Below the pieces are notes generated by a model. It had not been told where the DNA came from. It saw nothing but the letters and a program-made list of their open reading frames with translations, and made no database searches. A stretch of DNA of 19,898 nucleotides from CAZAIO01 sp964485235 (GTDB lineage Bacteria; Chloroflexota; Dehalococcoidia; GIF9; UBA5629): NCBI GenBank assembly GCA_964485235.1, contig CAZAIO010000045.1, positions 1-19,898 on the forward strand. The letters are read 5' to 3'. Position numbers and translations under genes: made by a program. Shown here one piece after another: positions 14,350 through 19,898 of the stretch; position 1 is the stretch's first letter, and each line of letters starts with the position of its first letter.

Positions 14350-15120
14350 ATGAGAGAGATTTATGAGGAAATAATCGGGGTGATATCAAGAGGCGAACAA
14401 GCGGTGCTCGCGACCGTGATATCCGTTGAGGGTTCGGCTCCCCGAGGCGGCGGGGCAAAAATGCTCATCAAATATGACGGTACTTCTCTGGGCTCCGTCG
14501 GGGGCGGCGACCTGGAACAACAGGTACGCAAGAAAGCCATCGAGGTCATGAATACGGGACAGCAGGATATACTTCATTTCGACCTTTCGGGCAAGTCTCC
14601 CGATACAACCATGATCTGCGGCGGGCAGACCGACGTGCTCCTCGAGCCGATATTACCGCTGGAAACACTCTACATTTTCGGTGCAGGACATATTTCAAAA
14701 AGCACCGCACCGATAGCCAAATCGCTCGGTTTTCGGGTGGTGATCGTAGATCCCAGGCCGGACTATAACAACCGGGAGAACTTTCCGGATGCCGATATGC
14801 TGGTTGTGGAGGAGTTCGAACGCGCATTTACAAAATTACACGTAACCCCGAATGATTACATCGTAATCTGTACTACGGGACATATGAACGATGCGGAATG
14901 CCTGTATTTCGCAGTCGGCACCAGGGCAAAATATATCGGCATGATCGGAAGCAAGAAAAAGGTCAAAGAGACGAAAGACAAGCTGATGCAGCAGGGCGTA
15001 ACGGAGGAACGGCTCGGCCAGGTCTACGCCCCGATCGGTCTGGAAATAGAGGCGGAAACGCCGGAGGAAATCTCCATAAGCATCCTCTCACAGATCATCC
15101 TGGTAAAGAGGAGCAGCTAA
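14350..15120 (+). CDS. xdhC: XdhC family molybdenum cofactor insertion protein
   Basis: XdhC proteins bind the molybdenum cofactor, promote its sulfuration and deliver it to xanthine-dehydrogenase-type enzymes. The N-terminal XdhC/CoxI domain shows VLATVISVEGSAPRGGGAKML and GSVGGGDLE, then MICGGQTDVLLE with the conserved Cys. The C-terminal Rossmann domain has YIFGAGHISKS, VVIVDPRP and KYIGMIGSKKK. I start it at 14350 (MREIYEEI, 256 residues), because GGGAG lies 10 bases upstream and homologues usually begin there. An ATG at 14317 would overlap the yqeB stop (ATGA), add 11 residues and couple translation, and remains possible. The stop is 9 bases from the convergent ABC permease gene. Confidence 0.93.
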   Translation: MREIYEEIIGVISRGEQAVLATVISVEGSAPRGGGAKMLIKYDGTSLGSVGGGDLEQQVRKKAIEVMNTGQQDILHFDLSGKSPDTTMICGGQTDVLLEPILPLETLYIFGAGHISKSTAPIAKSLGFRVVIVDPRPDYNNRENFPDADMLVVEEFERAFTKLHVTPNDYIVICTTGHMNDAECLYFAVGTRAKYIGMIGSKKKVKETKDKLMQQGVTEERLGQVYAPIGLEIEAETPEEISISILSQIILVKRSS

Positions 15121-15129
15121 AAGTAAACT

Positions 15130-16371
15130 CTATTCATGCCGCAGCGCTTCGATAGGATTAAGCCGCGATGCATTCCAGGCGGGATAAAATCCGAAGAAAA
15201 GCCCGATACATATCGATACCGACACTGCCAGAATAACCGTGTCTGCGGTGACCAGCGTGGTCATACTGCCGAAATGGCTCACCATCTTTGATGCTATCCA
15301 TCCAATAATAACGCCCACAATACCGCCTATAAATGTAAGAAATATCGCCTCGATCAGAAACTGGCCCCATATATCCCTTTCCTTTGCTCCCAGCGCCTTT
15401 AATATACCTATTTCCCTTGTCCTTTCCAGCACCGAGACAAGCATGATATTCATCACGCCGATGCCGCCTACCAGTAGCGATATTGCAGCGATGGCGCCGA
15501 GCAATAAAGTCATGGTTCCAGTCGTTTCTGCAAGCATCTGCGATATTTCCTCCATCGATGTTATCCGGAAATCATCATCGGCACCCACTGCAATCTGATG
15601 CCTCTCTCTGAGCAAACTGGTAATATCATCGACGGTGGTCGACGCCTGCTTTTCATCCGTCACTGTAAGTGCAATCGACGATATAACATGCTCGCCCCGG
15701 GAGGTAAAGGACTGGGCAACCATCTGCTGGAGTGCGGTCAACGGGATTAAAATAATATCGTCCGACAGCCCCATCGTGTCTCCTTTACTTTCGAGCACTC
15801 CGATAACGAGCACGATGTTATTTCCCATCCTGATCCTCTGTCCGATGGGATCGGTATCCGGAAAGAGCGTGTCTTTTGCACTGGAGCCGAGCAAGGCTAC
15901 TTTGGCGCCCCTTTCATATTCATATTCGGTAAAAACAGCCCCTGACGTGGTCTTCCAGTTATATACTTCCAGATATTCAGGAGTCACACCGTAAATCCGT
16001 GCGTTCATATTCTCGCTGCCGGCGACTACCTGAAGCGCTGATTGATTGTAGGGAGCTACTGCGCTTATATTCGGTATGTCCTCAGCTATCGCTTCCGCAT
16101 CTTCCAGGGTCAGGCTCGTTGCGCTCCCTGAGGCACTCCGCACTCCGCCAAACTGGGTGAAGCCAGGCCTGATCGTGATAAGGTTGGACCCGAGTGTGGA
16201 AATACGTGATACGATATCAGCCTGGGCGCCTTTGCCAATGGACATCAGCGCAATCACCGCACCCACACCGATCACAATGCCCAGAATGGTTAAAAAACTG
16301 CGCAGCTTATGGGAAAGCACTCCCACCCACGCCGAAACTACAGGTTCAAGCCATTTTCTGATTTGTTTCAT
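15130..16371 (-). CDS. MacB-type ABC transporter permease
   Basis: The 413-residue protein has the MacB/FtsX plan: one N-terminal membrane helix (about 22-46, FLTILGIVIGVGAVIALMSI), a large extracytoplasmic domain (about 50-280) and three C-terminal helices. The family motif GGIGVMNIMLVSV followed by LERTREIGILKALGA is present, and it ends in WNASRLNPIEALRHE, the usual coupling end. Proteins of this type do not move substrate through a channel; they transmit ATPase motion across the membrane to an adaptor (mechanotransmission). It is the last gene of a three-gene operon, 2 bases after the ATPase. The substrate (antimicrobial peptide, macrolide, lipid or lipoprotein) is unknown. Confidence 0.93.
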   Translation of the reverse strand: MKQIRKWLEPVVSAWVGVLSHKLRSFLTILGIVIGVGAVIALMSIGKGAQADIVSRISTLGSNLITIRPGFTQFGGVRSASGSATSLTLEDAEAIAEDIPNISAVAPYNQSALQVVAGSENMNARIYGVTPEYLEVYNWKTTSGAVFTEYEYERGAKVALLGSSAKDTLFPDTDPIGQRIRMGNNIVLVIGVLESKGDTMGLSDDIILIPLTALQQMVAQSFTSRGEHVISSIALTVTDEKQASTTVDDITSLLRERHQIAVGADDDFRITSMEEISQMLAETTGTMTLLLGAIAAISLLVGGIGVMNIMLVSVLERTREIGILKALGAKERDIWGQFLIEAIFLTFIGGIVGVIIGWIASKMVSHFGSMTTLVTADTVILAVSVSICIGLFFGFYPAWNASRLNPIEALRHE

Positions 16372-16373
16372 AA

Positions 16374-17036
16374 TTATTGTTCATCCACTACAATGCCGTC
16401 TTTAAGGTGAATAATACGCTGGCAACGTTCCGCCACATTTAGATCATGGGTGATCATCACCATCGTCATTTTCTGCTCGGCATGTAATTGTTTTAAAATA
16501 TTGATAATCTCGGCACCCGATTTACTATCCAGGTTTCCTGTGGGCTCATCTGCAAGTAAAAAAGGCGGCTTTTTTGCCAGTGCACGTGCAATGGCAACCC
16601 TCTGCTGTTCCCCGCCGGAAAGCTCAGACGGATGATGATTTGCCCGGTCGGCCAGACCCACGGCTTCCAACGCTTCCAGCGCCACCTTGCGGTCACTTCC
16701 TTCACAGAACCTCATACCAAGTTCCACATTGGCAAGCGCCGTCATCCTCGGCAGCAGATTGAACGATTGAAAGACAAAGCCGATCGTTTTCGCCCTGATC
16801 TGTGCCAGCTCTTTACTATTGAGACGGCTTACCTCTTTGTCCTCCAGATAGTAGTAGCCGGAAGTAGGAATATCCAGGCAGCCCATCACATTAAGCATGG
16901 TCGATTTGCCCGAACCGGAAGGGCCCATGATCGCCACCAGTTCACCCTTTTCAACACTGAGATTCACTCCCCGCAGTACTGTCAGTTCCCTTTTCCCGAT
17001 CTGATATACTTTTGTTATGTTCTCCAGCCGGATCAT
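16374..17036 (-). CDS. MacB/LolD-type ABC transporter ATPase
   Basis: This 220-residue ATPase is complete. It has Walker A at 38-46 (GPSGSGKST), the Q loop at Q90 (FVFQSFNLLPRMTALANVE), the signature LSGGEQQRVAIARAL (139-153), Walker B FLLADE (159-164), the D loop GNLDSKSG and the switch His H197 (MITHDLN). The SFNLLP and NVELG elements place it in the MacB/LolD/FtsE-like branch that works with FtsX-fold permeases. Its ATG overlaps the adaptor's stop codon (ATGA, 17033-17036), and the permease begins 2 bases after its stop, so the three proteins are made together. Confidence 0.96.
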   Translation of the reverse strand: MIRLENITKVYQIGKRELTVLRGVNLSVEKGELVAIMGPSGSGKSTMLNVMGCLDIPTSGYYYLEDKEVSRLNSKELAQIRAKTIGFVFQSFNLLPRMTALANVELGMRFCEGSDRKVALEALEAVGLADRANHHPSELSGGEQQRVAIARALAKKPPFLLADEPTGNLDSKSGAEIINILKQLHAEQKMTMVMITHDLNVAERCQRIIHLKDGIVVDEQ

Positions 17037-18376
17037 CGTATAAAGAACCCCCCCACCGGTGGTCCGCCCCGCTGCTGGCTGTTAGAGGAGGTCGTCGTGC
17101 TTGAACTGTTTGCGTTTGATGCGATAACTATCTGTTCCCCGTCAGTAAGCCCGCTGGTGACTTCTGTATATTGATAATCGGTGATACCGGTCGTGATGTC
17201 ACGCTGTGCTATAACGCCATCCTTGATAACCTGTACGGTTGTCACGCCTCCTCTGCTGCTGATTGCGCTGTTTGGTACACGTACAATATTCTGCCTCTGG
17301 TCTACCACAATAGTCACCGTAACAGTCAGTCCTTCTTTCAACTCGAAGTTCTCCGGCAGCACGGATGACGCCGTCTGAGTGCTTCGTGTGTTTGATTGTC
17401 TGTTAAAACCCGCCCCGCCCTGCGGCATATTTTTCATCATCTCATCAACCTGCTCCTGCGTTAATCTGCCCTCATCGATCGCCTGCTGGAGGCGCTGGGG
17501 TATTCCCCCCGCCGCCGTATTGCCGGAGGGTGGTGCCGGAGTTTCTGCCGGACTATTCCCGGACGAAGTTGACGTACCTGCTTTTTGCTGCTCTTTTATG
17601 CTGGATATCGGGTCTAATTTCACGTTCACCTGATAATTAACCACTCCTGACTGTATTGTCGCTACCGGCGATATGCTCGTTACTTTTGCCGGAAGCTTCA
17701 CAGATGTCAGAGCATTGAGCTCTACCGTGGCTTTATCCCCCACATCAATCTGGTATACGTCCATTTCACTTACAGCGATATTTACTTCCATCAGGTTCGG
17801 GTCTATAAGACGTATTGCCTTTGTACTGCTGGTGACCTGGTCACCGACAGCAATGTTCACTTCAGCGATTCTCCCTGAAAAGGGAGCATAGATTACGGCA
17901 TTTGCAAGCTGCGCCTGAACATCTACCAGGCTCATATTTGCGCTTTCCAACTGGATCTCCTTGATCTCGATGTCCAGGGGGTCCGGTGCCGATGTTCCGC
18001 TGGCAGTAGTTGTCGGCTCTTTGGCTGCTTCAAGGTTGAGCTTCGCTGATTTTACATTAGCCTCCGCCTGAGCGAGGTTTATCTCCAGGTCGGTTGTATC
18101 TATTGCAGCCAGTTTCTGTCCTTCATCCACCCAGTCACCTACTGCTACCAGCACTTCGGTTACCTTGCTCGATGCACTGAACGCGAGGTCCGCCTCATTA
18201 GAAGTTATCAGGTTACCGCTCGCCATGACATCTACAACGATATTCCCCCGTCCTACCGTAACAATCTGAGTGGTTTCCTGCGCAGCCGCATCTTTTTTAG
18301 AAGAACAGCCGGATAGAAGCATTGCGGATGCCACAATAAGAGTAACAATTAATATATATATATTCCGTCTTTTCAC
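17033..18376 (-). CDS. MacA/HlyD-type adaptor lipoprotein of the ABC exporter
   Basis: The 447-residue protein starts with GTG and has a lipoprotein signal peptide: KRR, a hydrophobic run, and lipobox L21-S-G-C24. It then follows the adaptor plan. A lipoyl half-domain (about 60-95, with VLVAVGDWVDEGQKLAAID) is followed by a short coiled-coil hairpin (about 97-160, Ala/Glu-rich) and the second lipoyl half (IYAPFSGRIAEVNIAVGDQV). A beta-barrel and a membrane-proximal domain end near 420, before a Ser/Thr/Gly tail. Between about 262 and 340 lies a low-complexity insertion with a predicted helix pair (IPQRLQQAIDEGRLTQEQVD), unusual in classical MacA. It stands first in the operon with the ATPase and permease. 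The hairpin is too short to reach a TolC-like channel. Confidence 0.92.
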   Translation of the reverse strand: MKRRNIYILIVTLIVASAMLLSGCSSKKDAAAQETTQIVTVGRGNIVVDVMASGNLITSNEADLAFSASSKVTEVLVAVGDWVDEGQKLAAIDTTDLEINLAQAEANVKSAKLNLEAAKEPTTTASGTSAPDPLDIEIKEIQLESANMSLVDVQAQLANAVIYAPFSGRIAEVNIAVGDQVTSSTKAIRLIDPNLMEVNIAVSEMDVYQIDVGDKATVELNALTSVKLPAKVTSISPVATIQSGVVNYQVNVKLDPISSIKEQQKAGTSTSSGNSPAETPAPPSGNTAAGGIPQRLQQAIDEGRLTQEQVDEMMKNMPQGGAGFNRQSNTRSTQTASSVLPENFELKEGLTVTVTIVVDQRQNIVRVPNSAISSRGGVTTVQVIKDGVIAQRDITTGITDYQYTEVTSGLTDGEQIVIASNANSSSTTTSSNSQQRGGPPVGGFFIR

Positions 18377-18451
18377 GACTAGACCGCCTTCTTTACTATT
18401 GTACTGTAGAAATACCGGTGAAAGATAGCAATTGTTAATAATGTAACGTCC

Positions 18452-18530
18452 AATTATTAAAAGATTATTAATACCGGTATTTTGTCAAAATTATTTCCGG
18501 GAAGTTTTGTGCTGATAATCGTTTAATGTT
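18452..18530 (+). repeat. Diverged direct repeat, copy 1
   Basis: Two blocks recur 180 bases downstream in the same order. The first is a 22-base block (18452-18473) that matches copy 2 at 21 of 22 bases. The second is ATAATCGTTTAATGTT (18515-18530), which matches ATAATCGCTTAATATT at 14 of 16. The stretch between is similar in length (41 against 40 bases) but only loosely similar. A TAACGTC precedes each copy. Confidence 0.6.
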
Positions 18531-18631
18531 CCTTTTTGCCGTGTTATCTATATAATTTTTACAAATTAAAACGATGCAAACATATTACATATACAGTAAT
18601 AAATAACGTCAATATATTTAGTATACTCAAT

Positions 18632-18709
18632 AATTATTAAAATATTATTAATATGATAATTTTATCGTGCCTATTTAAAAAGATTTATTATTAATAATCG
18701 CTTAATATT
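18632..18709 (+). repeat. Diverged direct repeat, copy 2
   Basis: This is the partner of 18452-18530: blocks at 18632-18653 and 18694-18709. A TATAAT lies 26 bases after this copy and 20 bases after the first, so each copy precedes a possible -10 element. Confidence 0.6.
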
Positions 18710-18735
18710 TTCTGTCTATGATAGTAAAAGCTTTG

Positions 18736-18741
18736 TATAAT
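18736..18741 (+). promoter_or_regulatory. Likely -10 element of the Asp-box protein gene
   Basis: TATAAT preceded by TG stands 54 bases before the ATG at 18796. No good -35 is seen at 16-18 bases upstream, so use of this promoter may need an activator; that is inference. Confidence 0.35.
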
Positions 18742-18795
18742 GGAACCGTTCTACTTAAACGATGTGCCTTTCTGTAAAAGCAAGCTGATAAAACT

Positions 18796-19898
18796 ATGAA
18801 ACTGAGAAATTTCCTGCTGCTGGCATCGATCGCAGTGCTTTGTGTATATTTTCTCCCTTCCCCGCTATCCGCCGAAGAAGCGGTTACCGATGTGCTCCGG
18901 TGGGCACAGGTAGACAGCCCGGGAGAAAAGGGATTCGTAATCGTCTCACCGTCGGAAGTGAACAAAATAGCCGTCGGACGCGGCAATACCATCTATGCCA
19001 TCGACAGCGTAAACAATGTCGTATATCGCACCGACAATGGCGGGCAGTCATGGACGGCTATCACCGAGGGGCTGCTAACGGCAGGGGCGGGGTTGCCCGC
19101 CGAAGAGATCGTCGTTGCCCCGGACCAGTCAGCTATCGTCGCGGTGGTGACGGACGGACGCACAAAAGTATTCATATCCGACGACGCCGGCGCTACCTGG
19201 TATAACACCTCCGTCCCTGCCATAACAGGAGAAATACAGCAAATTGCCATCTCGTCTTCCTACCAGAAGAGCGGCTCGGCGCTGGTGCGGGACCTCGGCA
19301 TCGGCACGGCTGATTGGGGCGCCATCAACGGACAGGTGTGGACGGCACAGTTCGGCGAGGATACCATATCCGGGTGGAAGAACCAGAATATCGCTGTCGG
19401 ACACGCTGTATCGGCAATTGCATTCGCGCCGAGCTACAAGGAAAACCAGGCAGTCCTCGCTGTCACTTCAACGAATGCGGATACGTGGCTCTACCTCGGC
19501 AAGAGAGACCTGAATGCGCAAACAACGGACTGGGGCAGTATCACCAATTACCCTGTTGAAATTGTCGGTAGCGGTTATAGCGGTTCCACGATCATCTCCA
19601 ATATTGCAATGCCCGAAAACTACAGCGCAACATTGAGTTCAAGGAGAGTAACATTCGTAAGTTTTTATAACCCTTCGGATAACCCTAATAACAATGTCTA
19701 TAGAATAAATGATATAGGCCCCACAGAAGCAATGGGATTGAATAAAAAGATATATTCCATATCCCTGTATGGCAGCTTGAGCAATTCGGGTTATACCGGC
19801 GGCGGTGACGGCATACTCCTGGCCGGCGCTGTGGACGTTGATATTACAGGATACGCCGTTCCCGTATACCGCTGTGAAAACCCGTTCGCTGTTTCTCC
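18796..19898 (+). CDS. Secreted Asp-box (BNR-like) beta-propeller protein, 3' end cut by window
   Basis: The frame is open from ATG 18796 to the window end (367 full codons). MKLRNFLLLASIAVL and a hydrophobic run to L24 form a signal peptide with a likely cut after S-A (residue 26). Two Asp-box motifs, S/T-x-D-x-G-x-x-W, are seen: TDNGGQSW (79-86) and SDDAGATW (128-135), each ending a strand that starts with a V-Y/F-R/I-S/T pattern. Such motifs mark sialidase- or sortilin-like propellers and many cell-surface proteins. Repeated I-A-x-A-P-x-Y or V-A-P-D stretches (EIVVAPD, AIAFAPSYKENQA, IAMPENYSA) suggest further blades. No catalytic sialidase residues can be claimed. The ribosome site is weak. 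A surface or S-layer-associated role is a guess from export and fold. Confidence 0.8.
   Translation, partial: MKLRNFLLLASIAVLCVYFLPSPLSAEEAVTDVLRWAQVDSPGEKGFVIVSPSEVNKIAVGRGNTIYAIDSVNNVVYRTDNGGQSWTAITEGLLTAGAGLPAEEIVVAPDQSAIVAVVTDGRTKVFISDDAGATWYNTSVPAITGEIQQIAISSSYQKSGSALVRDLGIGTADWGAINGQVWTAQFGEDTISGWKNQNIAVGHAVSAIAFAPSYKENQAVLAVTSTNADTWLYLGKRDLNAQTTDWGSITNYPVEIVGSGYSGSTIISNIAMPENYSATLSSRRVTFVSFYNPSDNPNNNVYRINDIGPTEAMGLNKKIYSISLYGSLSNSGYTGGGDGILLAGAVDVDITGYAVPVYRCENPFAVS

Larger units (their letters stand above)
18377..18795. other. AT-rich divergent intergenic region
   Basis: This 419-base region separates the minus-strand exporter operon from the plus-strand secreted Asp-box gene. It contains no open frame with a ribosome site. 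It does hold two copies of a diverged direct repeat (listed separately), a 12-base palindrome AATACCGGTATT (18470-18481), a related AATACCGGTG (18411-18420) nearer the adaptor gene, and two TATAAT sequences on the plus strand (18551-18556 and 18736-18741). Confidence 0.6.

Overview
The window reads as chromosomal DNA of an anaerobic bacterium. It carries a polyferredoxin, Tat-exported iron-sulfur-associated proteins, a selenium/molybdenum hydroxylase maturation pair, arsenite methylation and no respiratory oxygen genes. The style of several genes (DUF5652 membrane protein, YqeB-XdhC pair, OFA/MCT-like MFS carrier, Asp-box secreted protein, lipoprotein-adaptor/MacB-type exporter) suggests Chloroflexota, perhaps Dehalococcoidia. 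This is an inference from gene content; there is no rRNA or other phylogenetic marker here. I see no tRNA, rRNA, CRISPR array, insertion sequence or phage gene.

Layout. (1) Left edge, minus strand: a MarR regulator followed by a MATE efflux pump that runs off the window, with a promoter and a likely MarR operator in front. (2) Minus strand: a Tat-exported DUF362 protein and a membrane polyferredoxin (NapH-like half fused to a NapG-like half), behind one sigma70-type promoter. (3) Plus strand: a small exported protein made of about 18 four-residue repeats with Cys at most fourth positions, ending at a clear terminator, then an OmpR/BaeS-type two-component system. (4) A two-helix DUF5652 protein on the minus strand, tail to tail with the kinase. 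(5) Plus strand: a Cys-rich AbrB-type regulator and an ArsM arsenite methyltransferase, then an alpha/beta hydrolase. (6) A DegV fatty-acid-binding protein (minus), a LOG/SLOG-family protein (plus), an MFS carrier (minus) and a cupin (plus). (7) YqeB and XdhC, translationally close or coupled. (8) Minus strand: a three-gene MacB-type export system (lipoprotein adaptor, ATPase, permease). (9) Right edge: a secreted Asp-box protein, cut by the window end, behind an AT-rich region with a diverged direct duplication.

How the parts relate. Several neighbouring but separately transcribed units look directed at soft metals or metalloids and at redox work: ArsM with its CC-containing regulator partner, the Cys-repeat exported protein, a sensor kinase with a Gly/Met/Cys-rich external segment, the polyferredoxin, and the molybdenum hydroxylase maturation pair. 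Four sets (MATE, MFS, MacB-type ABC and its adaptor) concern transport or efflux. The least explained element is the tetrapeptide-repeat protein at 4298-4729.
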